Part shown: positions 53,279-62,227 of the stretch, piece by piece
Position numbering within the stretch: position 1 is the stretch's first letter
Layout: the number at the start of each line of letters is the position of its first letter
Source: Maribacter litoralis
GTDB taxonomy: Bacteria; Bacteroidota; Bacteroidia; Flavobacteriales; Flavobacteriaceae
Direction: 5' to 3'
DNA: 64,000 nt
Assembly (NCBI RefSeq): GCF_003075045.1
Contig: NZ_QCZD01000004.1
Coordinates: 124,001 to 188,000 of the forward strand
The notes under the pieces: model-generated
Database searches by the model: none
What the model was told of the DNA's origin: nothing
What the model saw: only the letters and a program-made list of their open reading frames with translations
Program-made: the position numbers and the translations under genes

Positions 53279-54822
53279 ACTATACCAGTTAAAATGGTAG
53301 AATTAGATTTCTTAAAACTGTCTTGAGACTGTTCTTTTATTGCGTTAAGTTCATTGTAAGTTTTCTCAAAAGCTTGTAAAAAGTTTCCTAGTGTAAAATT
53401 TTCAATAACCTTTTTTCTAGAATTTATTGCCATCTGTTCCCTTAACGTCTTGTCGTTTAATAAGGTTATTACTTTTTGTGCGATTTCAACGTAATCCTTT
53501 GGTTTGCAAATAAATCCGCAATTAGCATCTAAAGCTTCAGAAACCCCACCAACATCTGTAGATACTACAGGAACCCCACAACTCATAGATTCTATTACTG
53601 TATAAGGGAAACCTTCTGAAATAGATGTTAATATAGAAATATCTCCTTCCGCAAAAAGTTCTTGAGGTGTATTATGAAAACCTTTGAGGAAAAAATTCTT
53701 AGCTAAATCTAGCTCAACAATAAGGGCTTCACATTTTTCTGTATATTCTGGTACAGCATCTTTATTTCCATAAATCAAAAATTGAACATTAGGTATTTGT
53801 TTTCTAACCTCATTACAAGTTTTGATCATCGTAATAATATCCTTTAAATCAAAAATTCTTGCAGCTGCTACAACAGTAGGCACATCTTTTAAGTGTTCTG
53901 GTTTAGGAATAGGCTTAAATTTATTATGGTCTACTCCATTGTAAATAACTTCTATTTTATTGTAATCTGCACCATAATATGTTTCCCAAGACATGTTAAA
54001 CTTACTAACAGTGGTAATCCTCGTAGCATTCTGATACACCAATTTGGTAATTCCTTCAGAAAACTTAATAAGCATATCTTTTAAAAAATAAGAATAATCA
54101 CTAGAGCTTATAGCCAATAATCTTTCTCTAATAAAAACGCCATGTTCAGTAACTAAAATGGGGGTATTATATTGGTACTTTAATGCTAGCGCTGGTATAA
54201 CCGCTACTCCAGAAATGGTTACATGACTAATATTTACCTTTGGTACTTTGACCGCCATAGGTATTAAGAACCTATAAATCCATCTTAAGCCAATGGTAAT
54301 ATCTTCCAGAGTCACCTCACTTAACTCATGTTCAGGCAAAGATTCTTTTATAGCATCACAAAACGTTTCCCAAATGATATTACTGCACATGGTAGCCTTA
54401 TAATCGTACTCTTGGAAGTAAGACCACATCTGATAAAAACAGTTATTTAGAATAGATATATTTGTTTCCTGCTTGTATAGTTCATTAATAAATAAATGAA
54501 AATTGCTTTTAAATTGAGCTGTAATTACATTAGGTGATGTTCGCTCTTTTTTTTGTAATATATCCGAGTACTTAATATCGTAATCTACACAGTCTAAAGG
54601 TTCCTCAGGAGACCACATAGGTACCTGAATAATATCTTTTACATTATCGCCAATTGGGTACTTTGTGCGTACTTCTACATTGGCATTTATAGAGTAGATT
54701 ACAAAGTCCGTATCCTTAATTTGAGTACAAAGGTCGTTTGCCCAAGTGGAAACGCCCCCTGTATTAAAGGGATATGTTCCTTCACAAATTAAAAGTACTT
54801 TCTTAGAATTTTCAGAATCCAT
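53269..54822 (-). CDS. pelF: PelF-like GT4 glycosyltransferase
   Basis: A 517-residue cytosolic transferase of the GT-B fold. I use the ATG at 54822 because the longer frame begins with TTG at 54864 and adds 14 residues not needed for the domain. PelF hallmarks: LLICEGTYPFNTGGVSTWANDL at the N-terminus, TEHGVFIRERLLAISSS near 228, VIYNGVDHNKFKPI near 305, and the donor-site EGFPYTVIESMSCGVPVVSTDVGG near 418-441 with the GT4 E-x7-E. The length is close to Pseudomonas PelF (about 507). It starts the overlapping five-gene block. The polymer in characterised Pel systems is GalNAc/GalN-rich; here this is assumed. Confidence 0.92.
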   Translation of the reverse strand: MDSENSKKVLLICEGTYPFNTGGVSTWANDLCTQIKDTDFVIYSINANVEVRTKYPIGDNVKDIIQVPMWSPEEPLDCVDYDIKYSDILQKKERTSPNVITAQFKSNFHLFINELYKQETNISILNNCFYQMWSYFQEYDYKATMCSNIIWETFCDAIKESLPEHELSEVTLEDITIGLRWIYRFLIPMAVKVPKVNISHVTISGVAVIPALALKYQYNTPILVTEHGVFIRERLLAISSSDYSYFLKDMLIKFSEGITKLVYQNATRITTVSKFNMSWETYYGADYNKIEVIYNGVDHNKFKPIPKPEHLKDVPTVVAAARIFDLKDIITMIKTCNEVRKQIPNVQFLIYGNKDAVPEYTEKCEALIVELDLAKNFFLKGFHNTPQELFAEGDISILTSISEGFPYTVIESMSCGVPVVSTDVGGVSEALDANCGFICKPKDYVEIAQKVITLLNDKTLREQMAINSRKKVIENFTLGNFLQAFEKTYNELNAIKEQSQDSFKKSNSTILTGIVCL

Positions 54823-54975
54823 TAACCTTTTTTTGAGAGAGTGAAATTTTGCTCCCAAGTTCAAAGAAAAAGCTAATAAAAAGACTTTTAATTATTAATT
54901 GTTGAAGTTCTTTATTTTATCTATTAACGGTTAAAAGCAAGGTGCTGATCGATGAAATACCTAATAGAAATAGCA

Positions 54976-55995
54976 CTAATTTTTATTTTCGAAATACTCA
55001 AATCCATCGATAATATCTAAATAAACACCATCGAAGTTCACTGCTAAAATAGCGTCTAAATAAGCATTTTCCGAACCGAAAATAATACTTTGCCATTCCG
55101 GATCCCAATACTTTACTTTATAGTTTCCTGGCCAGTTTGGATTCTCTTCCTCTAACCAAACTGGTTTTTGATTATGCCATACAGTACTCCAATAAAACCT
55201 GTAATCTTCCGCTTCGCCTATACTCATATAACATAATACTAAGCGCTTAGTACCATCTGATTTTACTTTTAAACTTTCAATCATAGTTCTTCCAAATTCA
55301 GAGCCGTCATTGAAAAACAAATCCATAAATACTACATCATAATCTGTTGCTGAAATTGCTTCAATTACATCATTTTTTGAATCATAATCAGAATAATTTA
55401 CAAAAAATAAAAAGTTATTGGCATCTTTTAAAGAGGATATATTTTTTGTAGATATTGGTAATGATTCAGGAATTTCAGGAATTACCGTTAAATCTCGTTC
55501 TAGTGCTATAAATGGAATAAAATCTAAGTCTAAATTTTTCTCTATTGCATCTTCAACATTACTATCAGACTTGCAATAATCAATAACAAATATCTCATTG
55601 TTATAATCTTGTGATACTTTTAAATAGTTAACCATATATTCGGAAACAGAGGTAGGTGTCTTTGCGTTATCTCTTTTGTAACCGTAAAATAAATTTTCTT
55701 GACCCAGTGCGTCTATAGCATTTAAATAATCTATGTAAACGCCACCCTTAGCATCTTCCTTTTCAGTAATTAGTTCTATTCCATTTTGCGGTATAATATT
55801 GAAGCTAGGTTTTACATTTTTGGCATATGTACTCAAATTTATAACAAAGGAGCGCATTTCATCTCTGTAGTTTACTGAATCAACTATAGAATTTTGCAAC
55901 TCATTTACTGGACTTACCACGTCCTGAGCTTTACCGCATTTCAAGAATATCACCGAAAATAAAAATCCATATTTTAAAACATCCATACGCTTCAT
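54976..55995 (-). CDS. TM1410/GH114-like exported hydrolase
   Basis: A 339-residue exported protein; the signal ends with FLKCGKAQ, so Cys20 could be lipidated. The TM1410-like pattern is FVINLSTYAKN near residue 50, SFNIIPQNGIELI near 64, VVFMDLFFNDGSEFGR near 221, RLVLCYMSIGEAEDYRFYWS near 251 and FDGVYLDIIDGFEYF at 321-335. This family includes endo-alpha-1,4-polygalactosaminidases. It is oriented like the pelF block and 153 bp upstream of it, so it is probably part of the locus, possibly with its own expression. The carboxyl end stops right after the last motif, with no added domain. Confidence 0.78.
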   Translation of the reverse strand: MKRMDVLKYGFLFSVIFLKCGKAQDVVSPVNELQNSIVDSVNYRDEMRSFVINLSTYAKNVKPSFNIIPQNGIELITEKEDAKGGVYIDYLNAIDALGQENLFYGYKRDNAKTPTSVSEYMVNYLKVSQDYNNEIFVIDYCKSDSNVEDAIEKNLDLDFIPFIALERDLTVIPEIPESLPISTKNISSLKDANNFLFFVNYSDYDSKNDVIEAISATDYDVVFMDLFFNDGSEFGRTMIESLKVKSDGTKRLVLCYMSIGEAEDYRFYWSTVWHNQKPVWLEEENPNWPGNYKVKYWDPEWQSIIFGSENAYLDAILAVNFDGVYLDIIDGFEYFENKN

Positions 55996-56049
55996 TTTGC
56001 AATTAATTGTTCATATTAAAAATTACTACTATTAGTTCATACTAAATTA

Positions 56050-56871
56050 TTAACCTAACCCAACATCTAATGTCATCATGATGATAAAACCACCTATGAA
56101 GCCCATGGTAGCAATATCGGTATACTTATCTTGTTGTGTTTCAGGTATCACCTCTTCAACAACAACGAATATCATAGCGCCGGCTGCAAAAGAAAGTGCA
56201 TAAGGCAAAATAGGCTGAAAAGTAAGTACCGCCCAAGCCCCCAATACCGCAGCGACGGGTTCTACCAGTGCAGAAGCTTGCCCAAACATAAAACTTTTGG
56301 TTCTACTAAGCCCATGCCTACGTAACGGCATGGCAACGGCAAAACCTTCCGGAAAATTTTGAAGTCCTATACCCAATGCCAAAGCAACGGCACCACCAAT
56401 AGAAGCGCCATCAAAACCAGCGGCAACACCACCAAAAAGCACACCTACCGCTAAACCTTCCGGTATATTATGAAGTGTAATTGCCAAGGTCAACAAGGTC
56501 GTTCTACGCCAAGGTGTTTTTACACCCTCAGCTTCCGTTTCCTTAAAATTTATATGTAAATGGGGCAAGACCTTATCCAATCCAAAAATAAACAAGGCTC
56601 CCAGCAAAAAGCCAACTCCTGCCGGTATTACCTTTACAAACCCCTCACCCGGACTCATTTCTATACCCGGTGCCAAAAGACTCCAAAAACTTGCGGCTAC
56701 CATTACTCCGCCGGTAAAACCCAACATACCGTCTAAAACAGCACGGTTCATTGTTTTAAAGAGAAAAACCAAAGCGGCACCCGCAGCTGTAAGTCCCCAT
56801 GTAAATAATGTGGCATAGAATGCAGCCAATACGGGGTCAATTGATTCAAAATACGCTATAATTTCATCCAT
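56050..56871 (-). CDS. ZIP family divalent metal transporter
   Basis: A 273-residue inner-membrane transporter with eight hydrophobic helices. The key helix-4 motif TLHNIPEGLAVGVLFGG (near residue 136) and helix-5 motif IGLQNFPEGFAVAMPLRR (near 167) contain the His/Asn/Glu metal ligands of the ZupT/gufA branch. A His in the loop (KVLPHLHINFKE near 100) is typical. The metal may be Zn, Fe or Mn. It follows the DtxR-type regulator by 19 bp, and the metal-type TonB receptor is divergent. Together these form one metal-uptake unit. Confidence 0.93.
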   Translation of the reverse strand: MDEIIAYFESIDPVLAAFYATLFTWGLTAAGAALVFLFKTMNRAVLDGMLGFTGGVMVAASFWSLLAPGIEMSPGEGFVKVIPAGVGFLLGALFIFGLDKVLPHLHINFKETEAEGVKTPWRRTTLLTLAITLHNIPEGLAVGVLFGGVAAGFDGASIGGAVALALGIGLQNFPEGFAVAMPLRRHGLSRTKSFMFGQASALVEPVAAVLGAWAVLTFQPILPYALSFAAGAMIFVVVEEVIPETQQDKYTDIATMGFIGGFIIMMTLDVGLG

Positions 56872-56890
56872 AATTTAAATAATTAGTATG

Positions 56891-57553
56891 CTACTCTTCA
56901 TCTACGATCTCCAAAAATAAATTTGTTGCAATCTGTTTTGATATCCTTATAGAACCTGATCTAGTAGAGATGGTAACGGAACCATCAAACTCTTCAATTT
57001 CCAATATTTTAAAAGTATCGCCCAAAGCAATGTTATTCTTATCCAAAAACTTTAAAAATGCAGCAGAAGAATCGTTGACCCCTACACACACTCCTTGGCT
57101 ACCCACCGGCAGTTCACTGATCAATTTCTTAACAGATTTTGTAAACACCCCATCTTTATTGGGTATTGGATCTCCATGCGGATCCACTTTCGGGTATCCT
57201 AAATGGGCGTCTAGTTTATCAATTAAAGCATCGCTTTTTATATGCTCAAGTTGTTCTGCCACTACATGAACCTCATCCCAAGAGAAATTAAGTTTATCAA
57301 CTAAAAATACTTCCCAAAGTCTATGCTTTCTAATAATGGAGAGCGCCACCAACCTACCTTTTTCAGATAGTGAAACACCTTGGTACTTTTTATAGTTCAC
57401 TAAAGATTTCTCAGCTAATTTTTTCACCATATCGGTAACCGAAGACGGCTTAGTCTTCATCTGCTCTGCAATAGCATTGGTTGCAACAGATTTACTGTTG
57501 AAATCACTTAAGTGATAAATAGCTTTTATGTAATCTTCTTCGGATAATGTCAT
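56891..57553 (-). CDS. DtxR/MntR-family metal-dependent repressor
   Basis: A 220-residue regulator. The ATG at 57553 is preferred: it gives MTLSEEDYIKAIYHLSD, the usual start of the family, whereas the longer frame adds 16 non-conserved residues. A winged helix-turn-helix is at about 1-65 (NAIAEQMKTKPSSVTDMVKKLAEKSLVNYKKYQGVSLS), a metal-binding dimer domain at about 66-140 (RKHRLWEVFLVDKLNFSWDEVHVVAEQLEHI), and an SH3-like C-terminal domain at about 150-220. It precedes the ZIP gene and faces the TonB receptor gene, with a matching inverted repeat between them. The co-repressor metal (Mn or Fe) is not determined. Confidence 0.93.
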   Translation of the reverse strand: MTLSEEDYIKAIYHLSDFNSKSVATNAIAEQMKTKPSSVTDMVKKLAEKSLVNYKKYQGVSLSEKGRLVALSIIRKHRLWEVFLVDKLNFSWDEVHVVAEQLEHIKSDALIDKLDAHLGYPKVDPHGDPIPNKDGVFTKSVKKLISELPVGSQGVCVGVNDSSAAFLKFLDKNNIALGDTFKILEIEEFDGSVTISTRSGSIRISKQIATNLFLEIVDEE

Positions 57554-57606
57554 TTCAAAACCAATATTAATACAAAAATACATTTTTATATATAAAAACA
57601 ATTATT

Positions 57607-57632
57607 TAGTTTTGTCTAAAACTTATTTTAGA
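57607..57632 (+). promoter_or_regulatory. -7 element and overlapping metalloregulator operator
   Basis: TAGTTTTG (57607-57614) is an exact TAnnTTTG -7 element. Directly after it lies TCTAAAA-CTTA-TTTTAGA (57615-57632), a perfect 7-bp inverted repeat covering the expected transcription start and reaching the first base of the TonB receptor ATG. Such placement suits repression by the DtxR-type protein encoded next door. Confidence 0.65.
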
Positions 57633-59908
57633 TGCATAAAATATTATTTTTTGCCTACTCTATTTTGACTTGTATGACCGTGAAAGCTCAAAATTCTACC
57701 ATATCCGGAACCATATCATCAAACAGTTCGCCAGAGGCCTATGTGAATATTTATTTGAAAGGCACTCAGCTTGGCGCGGCATCAGACGAAAATGGTAGAT
57801 ATGAGCTAAAAAATGTTCCTGCAGGTAAGTACACAATTATTGCTTCTAACATAGGTTTTGAACAGTTTAGAAAATCAATTATCATTTTAAAAGGTGAAGA
57901 TCAAGTAGTAAATATCAACCTAAAACCCTCAACCGAATCCCTTGATGAAATGGTAGTAACAGGCACTTTAAAACCGGTAAGCAGATTGGAGAGCCCGGTA
58001 CCTGTAGAGGTTTATACACCTACTTTTTTCAAGAAAAACCCAACACCTAGTATTTTTGAGGCGCTACAAAATGTAAATGGTGTACGCCCACAAATAAATT
58101 GTAATGTATGTAATACTGGCGATATTCATATTAACGGACTTGAAGGACCGTACACTTTGGTTCTTATAGACGGAATGCCCATTGTTAGCGGACTTGGAAC
58201 CGTGTATGGATTATCTGGAATTCCCAATTCACTTATAGAACAAATTGAAGTCGTTAAAGGCCCTGCATCTACCTTATATGGAAGTGAAGCTGTTGGCGGA
58301 CTCATAAATATTATTACCAAGGACAATTTATCGGCACCCGATTTTTTTGTCGATAGTTTTGTAACCGATTGGGGGGAATTCAACCTCGATGTTGGCACAA
58401 AATTCAATGTAGGTAAAAAAGCCAACGTTCTATTGGGCGCAAACTATTTTAAGTATGACAACCCTATAGATAATAATGGGGACAATTTTACCGACCTCAC
58501 GCTACAAGATCGTATATCGGTGTTTCAAAAATGGAATTTTGAAAGAAAAGATGCTAGAATTTTTTCTTTGGCAAGTAGAATTTTTTATGAAGACAGATGG
58601 GGAGGAGAAATGCAATGGACTCCAGAATTTAGAGGCGGAGATGAAATTTATGGCGAGAGTATTTACACCCGAAGATGGGAAATTTTAGGAAAGTACCAAT
58701 TACCGGTAGCGGAACAAATGATGCTTTCTTTTTCTTATAATGACCACAATCAAAACTCGGTCTATGGCGATGTACCCTACTTAGCAGATCAGCGCATTGG
58801 TTTTACACAATTGACATGGGACAAAACTATGGGTAAACATAGCCTTTTAGCAGGTACGGCTTTGCGTTACAATTATTACGACGATGATACTCCGGCCACA
58901 TCGAATTTAGAGGGCAATGAACCTGATGAAGTAATTATACCGAGCCTTTTTTTACAGGATGAGATTATGTTCAACAATAAACATTCGTTACTTCTAGGGG
59001 GCAGATATGATTATGATAGCCGCCACGGTAATATTTTTACACCTAGGGCAGCTTATAGATTTAAGTTTACCGATAACGACATTATACGTCTTAATGCCGG
59101 TACCGGATTTAGGGTAGTTAACCTGTTCACAGAAGATCACGCAGCATTGACCGGATCAAGAGACGTTATTATTGCTGAAGAATTAGAGCCAGAAGAGTCA
59201 TTTAATGTTAATCTTAACTTTCTAAAGAAGATTTATAGTGACAATGGCACCTTTATTAGTCTAGACGCTTCGGCATTTTATACGTATTTTCAAAACGTAA
59301 TAATACCCGATTATGACACCAACCCCAATCAGATTATATATGATAATTTAGATGGAAAATCCATTTCTAAGGGAATAAGCGCAAATATTGATATTTCTAT
59401 GTTTAACGGGTTCCAATTTATGCTTGGTGGAACTTTGCAAGATGTAAGCAATACCGAAAACGGGGTTACGCAACGCCAGATTTTAACAGAAAGTTATTCA
59501 GCCAATTGGAGCGTGGGTTACCATATTCGTCCTTGGAGTTTAAAAATAGATTACACCGGTAATTTATACGGCCCTATGCGATTGCCCACCTTGGGAGAAA
59601 CTGACCCTAGACGAGATTTTTCGCCTGCATGGAGTATTCAAAACATTCAATTTTCATATAGCGGCTTACAGAATTTTGAAATTTATGGAGGGGTTAAAAA
59701 TTTATTGGACTGGACACCTAACCGTGGTAACCCCTTTATCATTGCCCGCGCCAACGATCCATTCGACAAAGAAGTAACCTTTGACGCAAATGGCAATGCC
59801 TTGGCAACACCTAACAATCCAAATGCATTAACTTTTGACCCCTCTTATGTCTATGGTCCAAATCAAGGAATACGTTCTTTTATTGGGCTACGTTATACTT
59901 TGAATTAA
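57632..59908 (+). CDS. TonB-dependent receptor of probable metal-uptake type
   Basis: A 758-residue outer-membrane receptor. Signal peptide MHKILFFAYSILTCMTVKAQ; carboxypeptidase-like domain at about 22-105 (ISSNSSPEAYVNIYLKGTQLG); TonB-box-like LDEMVVTGTL near 110; a plug at about 118-235 with a Cys pair in INCNVCNTGDIHINGLEG, then VLIDGMPIVSGLGTVYGLSG and GPASTLYGSEAVGGLINIITK; and a barrel ending in GLRYTLN. The CNVC motif in the plug recurs in receptors linked to metal uptake. It is divergent from the DtxR-type repressor and ZIP transporter and carries an operator at its start. The predicted substrate is a divalent metal or its chelate. Confidence 0.88.
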   Translation: MHKILFFAYSILTCMTVKAQNSTISGTISSNSSPEAYVNIYLKGTQLGAASDENGRYELKNVPAGKYTIIASNIGFEQFRKSIIILKGEDQVVNINLKPSTESLDEMVVTGTLKPVSRLESPVPVEVYTPTFFKKNPTPSIFEALQNVNGVRPQINCNVCNTGDIHINGLEGPYTLVLIDGMPIVSGLGTVYGLSGIPNSLIEQIEVVKGPASTLYGSEAVGGLINIITKDNLSAPDFFVDSFVTDWGEFNLDVGTKFNVGKKANVLLGANYFKYDNPIDNNGDNFTDLTLQDRISVFQKWNFERKDARIFSLASRIFYEDRWGGEMQWTPEFRGGDEIYGESIYTRRWEILGKYQLPVAEQMMLSFSYNDHNQNSVYGDVPYLADQRIGFTQLTWDKTMGKHSLLAGTALRYNYYDDDTPATSNLEGNEPDEVIIPSLFLQDEIMFNNKHSLLLGGRYDYDSRHGNIFTPRAAYRFKFTDNDIIRLNAGTGFRVVNLFTEDHAALTGSRDVIIAEELEPEESFNVNLNFLKKIYSDNGTFISLDASAFYTYFQNVIIPDYDTNPNQIIYDNLDGKSISKGISANIDISMFNGFQFMLGGTLQDVSNTENGVTQRQILTESYSANWSVGYHIRPWSLKIDYTGNLYGPMRLPTLGETDPRRDFSPAWSIQNIQFSYSGLQNFEIYGGVKNLLDWTPNRGNPFIIARANDPFDKEVTFDANGNALATPNNPNALTFDPSYVYGPNQGIRSFIGLRYTLN

Positions 59909-59932
59909 ACATTAAAGACACAGGCTATTTTG

Positions 59933-59940
59933 TATTTTTG
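59933..59940 (+). promoter_or_regulatory. -7 promoter element for crtY
   Basis: TATTTTTG is an exact TAnnTTTG match. It ends directly before an ATG at 59941, so that ATG cannot be used by a transcript from this promoter. This supports the start at 59986. Confidence 0.5.
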
Positions 59941-59985
59941 ATGTTCTCGTCCTTAAATAAAAAAGGAGGACTATCTAGTAAATAC

Positions 59986-61128
59986 ATGAACGATTTCGAT
60001 TATATCATCATTGGCGCAGGCGCATCTGGTTTATTACTGGCAGATGCTATGATTACTGATTCGTTTTTTAAGAGCAAAAGAATTTTACTACTAGATAAAG
60101 CTCCAAAAAATAATAATGATAGAACATGGTGTTTCTGGGAAAAAGGTAACGGTCAATTTGAAGAGATAATCCACAAAAAATGGGATTCCATTCATTTTCA
60201 AGGAGAAAATATTACCAAAAGAACCAAAATAGCACCCTATTCCTATAAGATGATAAGAGGCATAGACTTCTATAATCATTATTTGCAAAAGGTAAATACT
60301 TCCCATAACATAACATTCATACAGGAAGCCGTAATAGAAATCGAGGAAACGGATAAAGAGGCCATGGTAAAGACCGAGAACAACATGTATTCTGGTAAGT
60401 ACGTATTCAATAGTCTTTTCGACTATAAAATGCCCATGCAGCAAACAAAATATCCGGTATTGCAGCAACATTTTGTAGGTTGGGTTATACAGACCGATAA
60501 GCCTGTTTTCAATACCGAAGAAGTCACATATATGGATTTTTCCATCCCTCAAAAAGGAAATACCAGATTTATGTATGTACTACCCTATTCCAACAATACC
60601 GCATTAATTGAATACACTTTATTTTCAGAAAAGTTATTGCCAAAAGACGAGTATGAGGAAGCTATAAAAGAGTACGTTTTAGAACGCTATAAATGCACTG
60701 CTTATAAAATTTTAGAAAAAGAATCGGGTTCTATACCCATGACCGCGTATGATTTCCGAGAGCACCATACAAACAGAATACGTTACATAGGTACAGCAGG
60801 TGGTTGGGCAAAACCAAGTACAGGTTATACTTTTATGAGTACAGCAAATAAAACACCTAAACTGATTGAATTCATTAAACAAGGAAGTCCCCTGAAAAAA
60901 TTGAACCTAAAAGGTAAATTCTGGTTTTATGACATGCTGTTTTTAGATGTATTACATCATGATAATGCTAATGGGCATCGCATATTCGAATTCATCTTTG
61001 CTTCATTACCACCACAAAAGGTTTTTAAATTTTTAGATGAAAAAACAAATCTAAGAGAAGACATCGTATATATAAACGCTTGCCCCAAAACACCGTTTAT
61101 TAAGGCATTGATCAAACGAATTTTCTAG
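59986..61128 (+). CDS. crtY: lycopene cyclase family protein
   Basis: A 380-residue flavoprotein of the CrtY lycopene cyclase family, which cyclises lycopene ends to beta-carotene. I use the ATG at 59986, which opens MNDFDYIIIGAGASGLLLADAM with the FAD-binding GxGxxG; upstream starts overlap a promoter element. Other family marks are DRTWCFWEKGNGQFE near residue 45, SYKMIRGIDFYNHYLQ near 85, TRFMYVLPYSNNTALIEYTLFSE near 187-208 and YIGTAGGWAKPSTGYTF near 265. The next gene, convergent with a 4-bp overlap, encodes a polyprenyl diphosphate synthase, which could supply the carotenoid precursor. crtB and crtI are not in the window. Confidence 0.88.
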   Translation: MNDFDYIIIGAGASGLLLADAMITDSFFKSKRILLLDKAPKNNNDRTWCFWEKGNGQFEEIIHKKWDSIHFQGENITKRTKIAPYSYKMIRGIDFYNHYLQKVNTSHNITFIQEAVIEIEETDKEAMVKTENNMYSGKYVFNSLFDYKMPMQQTKYPVLQQHFVGWVIQTDKPVFNTEEVTYMDFSIPQKGNTRFMYVLPYSNNTALIEYTLFSEKLLPKDEYEEAIKEYVLERYKCTAYKILEKESGSIPMTAYDFREHHTNRIRYIGTAGGWAKPSTGYTFMSTANKTPKLIEFIKQGSPLKKLNLKGKFWFYDMLFLDVLHHDNANGHRIFEFIFASLPPQKVFKFLDEKTNLREDIVYINACPKTPFIKALIKRIF

Positions 61129-62099
61129 ACCGTTCTGTTCATTAGGTTTTCGCCAAATTGCCTCAATAAATCTTTATTTTCTTGTTCTATGTCTATACCC
61201 TCAAGAACATCAAAAGCCTTCGCCGTATAATCGGCAATAGCACTTTTTGTGGCTTGATCCGCTTTGGTCTTTTCAAAAATAGAGCGCACAGCATTGATTT
61301 TCGCGTCCGCTTCTTTGGGGTGAATGGAATATAAGTGCTCTAATTCCTTTGAAATTACCTCTGATCCAGAATTCAGAGCTTTAAGATATAAATAGGTTTT
61401 TTTATTCTCTATAATATCTCCTCCTACTTGTTTACCAAAGGTTTCAGGGTCTCCGAAAACATCTAAATAATCGTCTTGTAATTGAAATGCGATACCAAGA
61501 TTCAATCCGAAATTATACATCTGTTCTTGAGCTTCATCTGAAGCACCTGCAACTATTGCGCCCATTTTCAAGGCGGCAGCAACTAAAACAGCAGTCTTGT
61601 ATTCGATCATTTTAAGATACTCGGGCAACATTACATCGTCCCTAGTTTCAAAATCGACATCGTATTGCTGGCCTTCACAAACCTCTAATGCAGTTTTACT
61701 GAATAATTTGGCCAAGTCTCTAAAGACATTAGGCTCATAATTTTCAAATAGCTGATAGGCCATGATCAACATTGCGTCACCAGAGAGAATACCTGTATTT
61801 ATATCCCATTTTTCATGAACCGTGGTCTTACCTCTACGTACAGGAGCATCATCCATAATATCATCATGAACTAGAGAAAAATTATGAAAAACCTCAACAG
61901 CAACGGCGGCATCCAAAGCTTTTCTGAAATCGGTTTTAAAAATTTCGGCAGTCATTAAAACCAATACAGGCCGTAACCTTTTACCGCCCAGACCAAGAAT
62001 ATAAGTAATTGGCTCATATAAGTTTCTAGGCTCTTTTGTAATCTTCATTGAGTCTAAATACGTAATAAACTCATCTCGATATTCACTGATAGTGTGCAT
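61125..62099 (-). CDS. polyprenyl (geranylgeranyl/farnesyl) diphosphate synthase
   Basis: A 324-residue all-helical prenyltransferase. The ATG at 62099 gives MHTISEYRDEFITYLDSM; the longer frame adds 19 hydrophobic residues foreign to the family. The first aspartate-rich motif is LVHDDIMDDAPVRRG (near residue 76) and the second QLQDDYLDVFGD (near 208); GGKRLRPVLVLM is near 35. It condenses IPP with allylic diphosphates. The residues before the first DDxxD (EVFHNFSL) would need comparison to set the chain length; a geranylgeranyl product would fit the neighbouring carotenoid gene. Confidence 0.93.
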   Translation of the reverse strand: MHTISEYRDEFITYLDSMKITKEPRNLYEPITYILGLGGKRLRPVLVLMTAEIFKTDFRKALDAAVAVEVFHNFSLVHDDIMDDAPVRRGKTTVHEKWDINTGILSGDAMLIMAYQLFENYEPNVFRDLAKLFSKTALEVCEGQQYDVDFETRDDVMLPEYLKMIEYKTAVLVAAALKMGAIVAGASDEAQEQMYNFGLNLGIAFQLQDDYLDVFGDPETFGKQVGGDIIENKKTYLYLKALNSGSEVISKELEHLYSIHPKEADAKINAVRSIFEKTKADQATKSAIADYTAKAFDVLEGIDIEQENKDLLRQFGENLMNRTV

Positions 62100-62227
62100 T
62101 CTTAGCAATTTTATACAAAAATAGAACAAATATGGCTGAATGAAGCCGCTTTTCAATTGAGAAGAAATAAAACTTTACCGGAGATTTATAACCGGAAAAA
62201 AGAGATTATAGTATAAACCAATACGGC

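Noticed and set aside
62157..62227. CCGG...CCGG pair between the GntR-type and prenyl synthase genes as a terminator
   Set aside because: Only four bases can pair and no T-run follows on the minus strand.
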